Of a DNA stretch of 64,000 nt, positions 9,230 through 16,625 are shown one piece after another (the first letter of the stretch is position 1; each line of letters starts with the position of its first letter). The notes beneath the pieces are model-generated. The model worked only from the letters and a program-made list of their open reading frames with translations, was not told the origin of the DNA and ran no database searches. Where the stretch lies: contig QKIY01000028.1 of NCBI GenBank assembly GCA_003250975.1, positions 321,248-385,247 of the forward strand. Direction: 5' to 3'. Source of the stretch: Gammaproteobacteria bacterium (GTDB lineage Bacteria > Pseudomonadota > Gammaproteobacteria > Eutrophobiales > Eutrophobiaceae). The translations under genes were made by a program, and so were the position numbers.

Positions 9230-10422
9230 TGACCTGCTCCAAAGCGGATGGCATCTGCGGCTTGCCGCGCCCTGGCCTCTGTTTCGTCTATATTATCCCC
9301 GATTGCCGTGACATGGCCCATTTTGCGTCCGGGACTGCTCTTGTCCTTTCCGTAGATATGCACATGAATGCCTTGAATACGGAGCGCTTCTTCAATGCCG
9401 GCAGGGCGGCCACTGCCATCCCCCTGTCCAAGGAGATTTATCATCACGGCAGCAGGTTTGATCATGCGGGTCGAACCCAGTGGCCAACCTAATACGGCGC
9501 GCACATGATTTTCGAACTGTGAACACTCACATGCCTCGATAGTATAATGCCCGGAATTATGCACACGCGGCGCCAATTCATTGATGATGACCTCGTTATC
9601 AGAAGTGAGAAACATCTCCACGCCGAAGCTGCCAACGGCGCCGACGGCCGCGACCGCATCGCGCGCAATTCGCGTCGCGTTTTCCATAACTGCAGTTGGC
9701 ACGTTGGCAGGAGCGCGGACAATATGACAGATGTGATCGCGCTGTACGGACTCCACCAGGGTGTAGGTGGCTACCTCAGCGTTGCTACCGGTAGTAATAA
9801 TCATGGCCAGCTCCATAACAAATGGGCAAAAGGCTTCTGCATAGAGTTTGCGGTGGTCTCCATCTAGTTTCTTCCATGCAGCGTCTATGTCAGCCGGTCC
9901 CTTCACTGTGGCATTGCCTTTGCCATCGTAGCCATTACGCCGGGCCTTGATAACAAGTGGCCACCCAAGTTCAGCTGCGACAGTTTCGATATCATTACGT
10001 GTATTGATTATTCTGAAAGGGGATAACGGCAAGCCGGCCTCTGCCAGGGTCTGTTTCTGGATATATTTATCCTGAACCAGGGCAATACTTCGGGATGTCG
10101 GGTAAAGACTGTAGTTCGCTTTCTCCAGCGCGGCCAGGCTGTTGGCGTCGACAAACTCATTTTCCAGTGTAACGATGTCGGTGTTGGCCGCAAGTTCGAT
10201 CAGATCGTCTGGCTTGTCCCAGTCGCCGACAAAAGAATGGCTGGCCAGGTTGGCGGCCGGGCTGTAATGCTTGCGCTCCAGGACCAGCACATCACAACCT
10301 AGCTCCAGCCCCGCGAGCGCAGTCATCTTCGCCAGTTGGCCGCCACCGATAATGCCCAACCGTGGGCAGGCAGTGGCCGGTGTGTCAGTGTTTCTGGAGA
10401 TATTGAGATTGGTTTCCTGCAT
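9226..10422 (-). CDS. purK: N5-carboxyaminoimidazole ribonucleotide synthetase PurK
   Basis: ATP-grasp enzyme making N5-CAIR from AIR and bicarbonate. 398 residues. [11 protein letters not shown] near residue 24 is the N-terminal Rossmann-like motif. [17 protein letters not shown] is the ATP-grasp loop, and [29 protein letters not shown] carries the metal-binding and catalytic residues. An N-terminal tail of about 20 residues precedes the fold; a later start is possible but no better codon is obvious. It is coupled to purE downstream. Confidence 0.96.
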   Translation of the reverse strand: MQETNLNISRNTDTPATACPRLGIIGGGQLAKMTALAGLELGCDVLVLERKHYSPAANLASHSFVGDWDKPDDLIELAANTDIVTLENEFVDANSLAALEKANYSLYPTSRSIALVQDKYIQKQTLAEAGLPLSPFRIINTRNDIETVAAELGWPLVIKARRNGYDGKGNATVKGPADIDAAWKKLDGDHRKLYAEAFCPFVMELAMIITTGSNAEVATYTLVESVQRDHICHIVRAPANVPTAVMENATRIARDAVAAVGAVGSFGVEMFLTSDNEVIINELAPRVHNSGHYTIEACECSQFENHVRAVLGWPLGSTRMIKPAAVMINLLGQGDGSGRPAGIEEALRIQGIHVHIYGKDKSSPGRKMGHVTAIGDNIDETEARARQAADAIRFGAGQ

Positions 10423-10507
10423 CCGATTTTGTCAATGCATAATTAGCTTCATATGCCCCAGCGATAACGCACATTTTCCCTGGGAAAAGGGCGTATGATA
10501 ACGAATT

Positions 10508-10533
10508 ATGGCCTTTCAGGGCCATTTTATTTT
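10508..10533 (+). terminator. Plus-strand hairpin with T-rich tail, no obvious gene upstream
   Basis: ATGGCC, TTTCAG, GGCCAT followed by TTTATTTT. The T tract lies on the plus-strand side, yet both neighbours (purK and dsbA) are minus-strand. It may simply end dsbA transcription imperfectly on the minus strand, or end an unseen short plus transcript. Confidence 0.4.
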
Positions 10534-10577
10534 GCCTGTATGCACGGGGTAAGCGGGTACTGGGCCCCGGATGACAA

Positions 10578-11198
10578 CTAGCCCCTTTCCTTATCAATCA
10601 ACTGGTCTACGATTTTCATGACCCTGTCGTAACTGCCGGCAATCGAGGGTGAAGTACGGTATTTGCCGTTAACGATGAGCGCGGGGACGCCCATGATCCC
10701 GTAATTCTTTCCGGCGACAAAGGCTGCCTTCATTTCCTGGTCAACGGCTTCGGAATTATAGAGCTTTTCAAATGTGTCTTTGTCTACACCATGCTCAGCA
10801 AAGAAATCCCGCAGCGCGGCTGGATCCATGATATTGCGTTTCTCCTTATGTATGGCATCAAACAGTGGCCGGTGGATCTTATCCAGTACCCCCAGTTTCT
10901 GCGCGACGAAGAAGGCCTTTGCGTGGGGGATCCAGTGTTTCCCCAGAACCCCGGGCATGCGCCGGAACTCGACATCAGCGGGCAGGTCTCCAAGCCATCT
11001 CTCGACCTGCGGTTCCAGTGCATAACAATGCGGGCAGCCATACCAGAAGATCTCCACCACTTCAATCTTCTCCCCAGACAGGGTCTTTTGTGGAATGGCG
11101 ATCACTTCATAACCCGGATTGGCCACACCGTTTCTGGTGAAAAAAAGCGCGCAGGCAATACTTAGAATAGCGACCGTAATGATGACTTTAAATTTCAT
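10578..11198 (-). CDS. dsbA: Thiol:disulfide interchange protein DsbA
   Basis: Periplasmic oxidase that introduces disulfides into exported proteins. 206 residues with an N-terminal signal peptide (cleavage near GVANP, residue 27). The active site is CPHC at 55-58 in FWYGCPHCYA, as in DsbA. The cis-Pro loop is GVPALIVNGKY. It lies on the same strand upstream of purK and downstream of a cytochrome c4 gene. The dsbA-cytochrome c4-engB neighbourhood is familiar from pseudomonads and relatives. Confidence 0.95.
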   Translation of the reverse strand: MKFKVIITVAILSIACALFFTRNGVANPGYEVIAIPQKTLSGEKIEVVEIFWYGCPHCYALEPQVERWLGDLPADVEFRRMPGVLGKHWIPHAKAFFVAQKLGVLDKIHRPLFDAIHKEKRNIMDPAALRDFFAEHGVDKDTFEKLYNSEAVDQEMKAAFVAGKNYGIMGVPALIVNGKYRTSPSIAGSYDRVMKIVDQLIDKERG

Positions 11199-11311
11199 AA
11201 CATGATTCTCAATTGGTTAAAGGATTGATATTCAAACTCCTTCATAGGAATGCAGGACTGATAAAAACATATTTACCCCGTGAAAAGCAAAAAGGGTTAT
11301 AAATAGGCTTA

Positions 11312-11926
11312 CTACCAGGTACTGCGTAATCCCTGAAGGTAAGCGGAAACGGCCTTGATCTCCTCATCCGACATGCGATCAACAACTCTGCGCATGACTT
11401 CATTGATATCGTTGGTACGAATATCTTCGCGAAAGTTGTTGAGCTGCAGTTCCAGGTAGGTTGAATGCTGTCCGCTCAACAATGGGTATTTTGCAGCCGG
11501 GTTCCCAAGCCCTGTGGGGCCGTGACATGCCATGCAGGCTGGTACGTTGGCTTCTAAATTGCCAGCGCGGTAAATCTTTTCGCCCAGATCCAGTAGCTCG
11601 GGTTCGGTTCCTGCGGGTCTGCGACGTTGACTGGAGTAGAAGGCGGCTAGGTCCTGAATATCCTGCTGACTCAGGTTGGCAGCCATGGGTGACATCTGGG
11701 CATTCTCCCGGTGGCCGGCCTTGAAGTCTTCGAGCTGCTTGATGATATAACTTTCATGCTGCCCTGCTAGTTTCGGCCAAGCTGGGTTAGTGCTGTTACC
11801 ATCAACACCATGGCATGCCGCGCAGGTTTGAGATTTCTGCTTTCCGGCAACGGGATCCCCCGCCGCGTATGCATTTGCTGTAATAATTTGAGTTGCTAGC
11901 AAGAATAAAAAAATGAGTTTCAACAT
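11312..11926 (-). CDS. Dihaem cytochrome c4
   Basis: Periplasmic dihaem electron carrier, commonly feeding terminal oxidases. The ATG at 11926 is chosen since a normal signal peptide follows it (MLKLIFLFLL to NAYAAG). An upstream GTG at 11971 would place a non-signal segment in front. From this start there are 204 residues and two haem sites, CAACH at 35-39 and CMACH at 131-135, in two homologous halves each with a distal Met (QMSPMA and MRRVVDRM regions). That tandem arrangement defines cytochrome c4. Confidence 0.93.
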   Translation of the reverse strand: MLKLIFLFLLATQIITANAYAAGDPVAGKQKSQTCAACHGVDGNSTNPAWPKLAGQHESYIIKQLEDFKAGHRENAQMSPMAANLSQQDIQDLAAFYSSQRRRPAGTEPELLDLGEKIYRAGNLEANVPACMACHGPTGLGNPAAKYPLLSGQHSTYLELQLNNFREDIRTNDINEVMRRVVDRMSDEEIKAVSAYLQGLRSTW

Positions 11927-12093
11927 ATTGCATAAATCCACGTCAGAAATTACATAAAATAAAGCGAGCACCCGTATCTAGCTTAGTAACCGAAGAACCC
12001 CGCCAACTGTTTACCGCCATCAAATCAGATAGGCAATAAGATTCTAAGCGGGCACAATGTTAGCAAAATATTGAAATTAATGAGACAAAAACA

Positions 12094-12702
12094 TTGTCAG
12101 CTAATCTCTTCCAACAGGCTCGTTACCAGTTAAGCGCGCACACCCTTGCGCAATGCCCCGAGGACAGGGGTGCCGAGGTTGCCTTTGCAGGGCGATCAAA
12201 TGTGGGTAAATCCAGCGTCATCAATGCGTTGACTGGCAATCATCGCTTGGCACGCACGAGCAAGACGCCCGGAAGGACTCAACAGCTTAATTTTTTTGCC
12301 CTGAGTGAGACACGGCGGCTGGTAGATCTGCCGGGATACGGATATGCCAGGGTGCCGGAGAAGGTTCGCAAGCACTGGGGAAATGTGCTGCAGTCCTATT
12401 TTGAACAGAGGCGCTCACTCAAGGGCCTGGTCCTAATCATGGATATCCGTCATCCTCTGAGACCATATGACCGACAGTTGCTGACATGGTGCGAGGCCAG
12501 TTCCCTGCCCGCGCACATTGTCTTGAACAAGGCAGACAAATTGTCCCGGGGTGCGGCAAGCCAGGTACTACAGTCAGTCAAACGGGAGTTATCGGGCGTA
12601 GGGGTATCAGTACAACTATTTTCGGCACAAAAGGGTACCGGTATTGAGGCCCTGCACGAGGTGTTGGCAGCGTGGCTGACTGGTGATTTACCGGTAGACT
12701 GA
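12094..12702 (+). CDS. engB: Ribosome biogenesis GTP-binding protein EngB (YihA/YsxC)
   Basis: Essential small GTPase assisting 50S subunit assembly. 202 residues with G1 GRSNVGKSS, G2 region TSKTPGRTQ, G3 DLPGYGYA, G4 NKAD and G5 FSAQKGTG. The start is TTG, chosen because the preceding in-frame sequence has no ATG and the N-terminus (NLFQQARYQLSAHTLAQCP) aligns with known EngB proteins. The ribosome-binding site is weak. The stop abuts the candidate regulatory RNA on the opposite strand. Confidence 0.95.
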   Translation: MSANLFQQARYQLSAHTLAQCPEDRGAEVAFAGRSNVGKSSVINALTGNHRLARTSKTPGRTQQLNFFALSETRRLVDLPGYGYARVPEKVRKHWGNVLQSYFEQRRSLKGLVLIMDIRHPLRPYDRQLLTWCEASSLPAHIVLNKADKLSRGAASQVLQSVKRELSGVGVSVQLFSAQKGTGIEALHEVLAAWLTGDLPVD

Positions 12703-12703
12703 A

Positions 12704-12880
12704 AAAAGATAGCCCCGGGGTGTTGTTAAGGGGAGAGGGCATCCCGGGGCTGAAAAACCCGGCTGGGGAGACCGGGAAAGCTTCATTCCTGGGGAGAGGA
12801 ATGAATTATTTTGGGGTACTTTATTAGATAGAGACGGGCGGGTGAAAGTTCAACCCGGGTGCACAAAAATTGTGCTAGAG
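12704..12880 (-). ncRNA. Candidate small RNA with three C-rich hairpin loops, at the Spot 42/ErsA position
   Basis: Read on the minus strand, three consecutive hairpins occur. One is TTCATTCCT-CTCCCC-AGGAATGAA. The second is CCCGG-TCTCCCCAG-CCGGG followed by TTTTT. The third has a 12-bp stem (AGCCCCGGGATG with CACCCCGGGGCT) followed by ATCTTTTTT. Each loop shows CUCCCC, complementary to Shine-Dalgarno sequences. The T runs follow the hairpins only on this strand. The candidate converges on the engB 3' end, as Spot 42 does in E. coli and ErsA in Pseudomonas. A possible extended -10 (TGTGTATAAC) lies at 12887-12896, which would start RNA near 12880. The 5' end is a guess, and the family is unproven. 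Confidence 0.5.
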
Positions 12881-12887
12881 GCAATTG

Positions 12888-13101
12888 TTATACACAATTT
12901 CCACTTGATCCCATGTGCGATGCGGCTTTCAGCCCTGTTTTGCCGCTGTACGTCAATGATTGTGATATAATCTATTGATATTTAAAGATTTATCACAGAT
13001 GGTTAAAATTTGACAGTTTTGTCATACACGCGCTATTAAAGCCCATTAACGAGCTTTGTAAGTGCTTCGTCCACAGACTTATTCACAAAAATTGTGGATA
13101 A
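12888..13101. promoter_or_regulatory. Cluster of DnaA-box-like 9-mers
   Basis: Three sites fit TTATNCACA: TTATACACA at 12888-12896, TTATTCACA at 13079-13087, and the perfect box TGTGGATAA (reverse of TTATCCACA) at 13093-13101. Looser copies (TTTATCACA near 12990, TCCACA near 13070) and an AT-rich stretch around 12958-13015 lie between. The last two strict sites face each other five bases apart. No gene fills 12703-13199. It could be a DnaA-titrating or reactivating locus, or part of an origin; dnaA is not in the window. Confidence 0.5.
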
Positions 13102-13112
13102 AAATTGAACAG

Positions 13113-13131
13113 TAACGTGAGCAGCACGTTA
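13113..13131. repeat. Perfect 7-bp inverted repeat
   Basis: TAACGTG, AGCAG, CACGTTA. It lies 11 bases beyond the DnaA-box pair and could be an operator or a hairpin in the M48 peptidase 3' untranslated region. Confidence 0.4.
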
Positions 13132-13199
13132 GAAAACTAAGCTCGAAATTACTTAAAAAAAACTAGCTAACTAAAATTTAGAAAGTGCGCCGCAGCATT

Positions 13200-14642
13200 C
13201 TATTCGATCACCTTTAACAGGCTGTCCTGAGGGGGTTCACCGGCAGGAAACATCGCATTGATAAGCCGGAGTTGTTCCTCGGGGAAAAACTTCAGCGGTG
13301 AGATCTGGGCCAGCTTGGTAAAACGCGTTTCCTTGTCAGCATGAACGATCTTTATAATCAGCGGCCTGGCTATTTCCCGTTCGTTTTCAGTAAGCCGGTG
13401 AAAGGATTTTGCACTGTCAAGGAAATGAGGGTCATAGTTTGGAAACAATGATTCGTTCTTGCAAGCACCTGCCAGGATATAGGCCCGGTTGTCGAAATAA
13501 ATGACCGTAATACGTACGGTCTGGTTTTTTATGGTAGTGATGCCGGTATGGGCCTCATTGCCATTGATCGTCAGCGGCATGCCTTTCGTCAGTTGCTTGA
13601 TACCCAGTCGTGTCGCTATAAACTCTCCCGGGGTGATTCGTTTGTTAATATCCTCCACGTTTACCTGCATGAGTGCCTTGCCGCCCGGGGCGGTGACCAG
13701 TAACTGGGTGGGGAAGTTCTTGATGATCCAGCCTTGTGGGAACTGCAGGGCAAAATCCAGTCCCGCATGATAAAAGTGCCCGTCTCTGGCAACGCCATCA
13801 CGCTCACTGTCGCCAAATGTCAGACCGTTTATCTCCTGCAGGTATATGTCCCTGTTGACGATCCCCCTTGATTTGCTGCGGTATTTATCCGCACTTGCGA
13901 TCACCTCTTGCAGGCGTGTGTCGTTGTCCGGGTGAGTTGCGAATAGGCCATGATAGATATTGGGTTCCCGTCCTTCCGCCTTCGCCGCCTTTTTCTCGAA
14001 TTCCTCTTGGTTTTTTAGAACGCGGATAACATCTAACATGGCCTGTGGGTCATAGTCGGTACGGGCGAGGTATTCCGCTCCGAGCTGATCGGCTTCCAAT
14101 TCGTGATCACGGCCATAGCCCCTTAGCAATGCCGCGCCAAACAATTGTGCCAGCTGGTTGCCTGTTGCCCCCACGCCGGCAAGAATTGAACCGATGGTCA
14201 GGCCGATATTGGTGATCTGGGCTGCGCTGTACTGCCTGACTGCATGGCGAGCTGTCACATGTCCAATTTCATGGCCCAGTACCGCGGCAAGTTCTGCCTC
14301 TGAATTCAAATAGGCCATCAATCCGCGAGTGATATAGATGTAACCGCCTGGCAGGGCAAAGGCATTGACCTCCTTGCTGTCCAGTACGGTAAACCGGTAG
14401 ATCAGGTCACTGCGATGACTCTTCTCGGCCAGTCGCTCACCAACCGACTGCACATAGGCCTGTAATTCCGCGTTTTCATAGGTGGTGTACTGCTCCAGTA
14501 CCTGCTGGTGTGTCTGGCGGCCTAGTGCGATCTCTTCTTGTTCCGACATCAATACTAGGTCCTGTTGGCCGGTGACCGGGTTGGTTGCGCAGCCGGATAA
14601 CAGGCTGAAAAGAGTCAGGATGGAGAATAGGGCTTTGTACAT
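13200..14642 (-). CDS. M48 family metalloprotease lipoprotein (BepA-like)
   Basis: Periplasmic zinc peptidase of 480 residues. The lipobox is LSGC (Cys18). The zinc motif HEIGH is at 124-128 and the third ligand lies in the downstream HELEADQLGAEYL segment. The remaining C-terminal half is a beta-rich region lacking obvious TPR repeats, unlike E. coli BepA, so it belongs to the longer M48 lipoprotein group seen in many gammaproteobacteria. The likely role is quality control of outer-membrane proteins or envelope proteolysis. It is monocistronic, with rpmE upstream in the same direction. Confidence 0.9.
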   Translation of the reverse strand: MYKALFSILTLFSLLSGCATNPVTGQQDLVLMSEQEEIALGRQTHQQVLEQYTTYENAELQAYVQSVGERLAEKSHRSDLIYRFTVLDSKEVNAFALPGGYIYITRGLMAYLNSEAELAAVLGHEIGHVTARHAVRQYSAAQITNIGLTIGSILAGVGATGNQLAQLFGAALLRGYGRDHELEADQLGAEYLARTDYDPQAMLDVIRVLKNQEEFEKKAAKAEGREPNIYHGLFATHPDNDTRLQEVIASADKYRSKSRGIVNRDIYLQEINGLTFGDSERDGVARDGHFYHAGLDFALQFPQGWIIKNFPTQLLVTAPGGKALMQVNVEDINKRITPGEFIATRLGIKQLTKGMPLTINGNEAHTGITTIKNQTVRITVIYFDNRAYILAGACKNESLFPNYDPHFLDSAKSFHRLTENEREIARPLIIKIVHADKETRFTKLAQISPLKFFPEEQLRLINAMFPAGEPPQDSLLKVIE

Positions 14643-14722
14643 AGGTAGATCTTAAGACAGGCAGGAAAAAAGATCAGTTCCCCCCGGCCTGAACAGCCAA
14701 TTAAGGCAGGGGATCAGAATGC

Positions 14723-14748
14723 AAAAAGCGCCCCGGTAGGCGCTTTTT
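14723..14748. terminator. Bidirectional rho-independent terminator after rpmE
   Basis: AAAAAGCGCC, CCGGTA, GGCGCTTTTT: a perfect 10-base inverted repeat with A and T runs, so it terminates on either strand. It lies just after the rpmE stop and upstream of the M48 gene. Confidence 0.9.
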
Positions 14749-14779
14749 GACGAAAATCTTCCGAATATAAGACCTGTCT

Positions 14780-14983
14780 TTACATGCCGTATTTACGGCG
14801 GAATTTGTCCACTCGCCCGCCGGTATCAAGAATCTTCTGCTGCCCGGTATAAAAAGGGTGGCATTCAGAACAGACGTCAATATGCAAGTCCTTGTCACCG
14901 TGGGTTGAACGGGTCTTGAAGCTGTTGCCACAGCTGCAGGTAACCGTTATCTCCTGGTAAGTGGGATGGATGTCAGTTTTCAT
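14780..14983 (-). CDS. rpmE: 50S ribosomal protein L31, zinc-binding form
   Basis: 67-residue L31 with four zinc-ligand cysteines (C16, C18, C38, C41 in CSC and CSEC), so it is the Cys-plus type A form used when zinc is sufficient. The sequence [19 protein letters not shown] is characteristic. It has its own terminator immediately downstream. No type B paralogue is visible in this window. Confidence 0.97.
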   Translation of the reverse strand: MKTDIHPTYQEITVTCSCGNSFKTRSTHGDKDLHIDVCSECHPFYTGQQKILDTGGRVDKFRRKYGM

Positions 14984-15065
14984 AGTCTAATGCTAGGTCA
15001 TAATTGACTTCGTTGCTCAGGGGGCGGGAGTTTATGTGAATATTGTCCCGTTCGCAAATGGATTA

Positions 15066-15842
15066 TTAGCCCCGGAGCCTGAATTCTGCCACGACGGGTG
15101 CATGGTCTGAAGGTCGTTCCAGCTTGCGGGGAGCCTTGTCTATACGGCATGACAGACAGCGCGCGGCCATTTCAGGGTTTACGAGGATATGGTCTATACG
15201 TAGGCCGCGGTTTCTCCGAAAGGCGGCCGCACGGTAATCCCACCAGGAGAAACTTTTTTCCTCCTGTGGAAAGAGTCTGAAGGCGTCTTTCATTCCGATG
15301 TCCAGCAAGCGCTGAAATTCTGCCCGTTCCTTTGGGCTGACCAGCACCGAGCCCTCCCATTCATCAGGGTCGTGGACATCGCGGTCTTCCGGGGCGATAT
15401 TGAGATCGCCCAGCAGCAGGATCTTCTCCTTGTTAGATAGCAGCTGTTTAACCAGCCCATGCAGGTGTGAAAACCATTCAAGCTTGTAGGCATATTTTTC
15501 AGATCCGACGGAGGAGCCATTGGGTGCATACAGGTTCAGTATGTAAATTCCGTGAATTTCGGCACCGATAACCCGCTTTTGCGTATCAGTAAAATCAGGC
15601 AGGGCAATAAGGGTATTTTCCGCTGGAAAGCGGGTGATGGTAGCGACGCCATTATAGGTGGGCTGGCCGGAATAGATAGCCTGGTAACCCATGTCCCTGA
15701 ATTCTTCGTCCGGGAAATTCTCATCTCTGAGTTTTGTTTCCTGTAGTGCGAACACATCCGGTTTTTCCTGCTCCAGCCATTGCAGGACGTGGGGCAGGCG
15801 TACACGCAGGGAGTTAACATTCCAGGTCGCAATCTTGAACAT
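15066..15842 (-). CDS. xth: Exodeoxyribonuclease III
   Basis: AP endonuclease and 3'-5' exonuclease of base-excision repair. 258 residues. The fold signatures are all present: TWNVNSLRVRLP, LQETKL with the metal-binding Glu, LNLYAPNG, LLGDLNIAPEDRDVHDP with the catalytic Asp and Asn, and LRIDHIL and SDHAPV with catalytic Asp/His. It starts 30 bp after the SH3-protein gene stop on the same strand. Confidence 0.96.
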   Translation of the reverse strand: MFKIATWNVNSLRVRLPHVLQWLEQEKPDVFALQETKLRDENFPDEEFRDMGYQAIYSGQPTYNGVATITRFPAENTLIALPDFTDTQKRVIGAEIHGIYILNLYAPNGSSVGSEKYAYKLEWFSHLHGLVKQLLSNKEKILLLGDLNIAPEDRDVHDPDEWEGSVLVSPKERAEFQRLLDIGMKDAFRLFPQEEKSFSWWDYRAAAFRRNRGLRIDHILVNPEMAARCLSCRIDKAPRKLERPSDHAPVVAEFRLRG

Positions 15843-15872
15843 GGCCAGGACGTTAAAATGGTTTGCTCGATG

Positions 15873-16625
15873 CTAGACCCTGAACCCGCCGTGCCGACGT
15901 CGGACGATAAGGTCCATAGCATACAGGCCGACGCCAACACCCACTAGAAGTGAAAGAAGTATACTCAGAACAAGTGTCACCCAGTTCGTGTTATTGTCAT
16001 CTTTGGAGCCGGAAGTCTTCTGTTTGGCGAGAATGGTGTGCAGGTTATCGATTTCCGCTGATAACTCCTTGTTTTTGACCGTCAGTTCATCAATCTGTTT
16101 CATCAGGCCCGCCGTCTTGTTATTTTTGTTGAGATTCTTGCGTAGATCATCGATCTGCCCCTGTAACTGCCCCACCCTGACACGTTCTGATTTCAGCAGT
16201 TTTTTGAGTTCATCGTTTTCCTTGTTAAGGGCGACGAAATGTTCGGCATTGGTTTTGTCAGCATCGTACTTTTCATAGTCTGCCAGTTTATCCTGAACAG
16301 TAGCGAGCTCTGTTTCTAGCTGTGTAATCTTTTCCTTGGATTGTTCGAGGCTGACCAGTGACGGGGGGTCCTCGGTCAGGTAGCGCTGATCGATCCAGCC
16401 GCGAACACCATCCGGGTCCTTAACCAGACTCATGGAAGCGCCTTTCTGTACCACCTCCAGCGCTGTACCGCTGGGCAGGGTTTTTATGATGGCGGAATCA
16501 AGGTCTTCATTCTGGTGCAAACCAACCAGCACCTTGTCGTCTATGTAGACCATCTCAACTGCTAATAACAGGAACGGCCAAAACAGGCAGAGTGATAGAA
16601 TGAATTTGTTCAAGGTTTTAATCAT
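15873..16625 (-). CDS. SH3 domain/coiled-coil membrane protein (TIGR04211-like)
   Basis: 250 residues: signal peptide (about 1-22), bacterial SH3 domain (about 23-85, with YIDDKVLVGLHQ and GWIDQRYL), a long coiled coil (about 92-205) and a C-terminal membrane segment (about 217-240) with a basic tail. This is the architecture of E. coli YgiM and the TIGR04211 family, so the SH3 domain should face the periplasm, anchored by its C-terminus. Function is unknown; an envelope role is likely. Its ATG shares one base with the prlC stop (TGATG), so the two are coupled. Confidence 0.85.
   Translation of the reverse strand: MIKTLNKFILSLCLFWPFLLLAVEMVYIDDKVLVGLHQNEDLDSAIIKTLPSGTALEVVQKGASMSLVKDPDGVRGWIDQRYLTEDPPSLVSLEQSKEKITQLETELATVQDKLADYEKYDADKTNAEHFVALNKENDELKKLLKSERVRVGQLQGQIDDLRKNLNKNNKTAGLMKQIDELTVKNKELSAEIDNLHTILAKQKTSGSKDDNNTNWVTLVLSILLSLLVGVGVGLYAMDLIVRRRHGGFRV

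Noticed and set aside
13010..13039. TTGACA plus TATTAA as a plus-strand promoter
   Set aside because: Spacing is 18, the downstream plus strand is antisense to the M48 gene and no product or terminator was found.
12703..13199. Full replication origin
   Set aside because: DnaA boxes are real, but dnaA, dnaN, gidA or rpmH are absent and skew could not be computed, so only a DnaA-box cluster is claimed.
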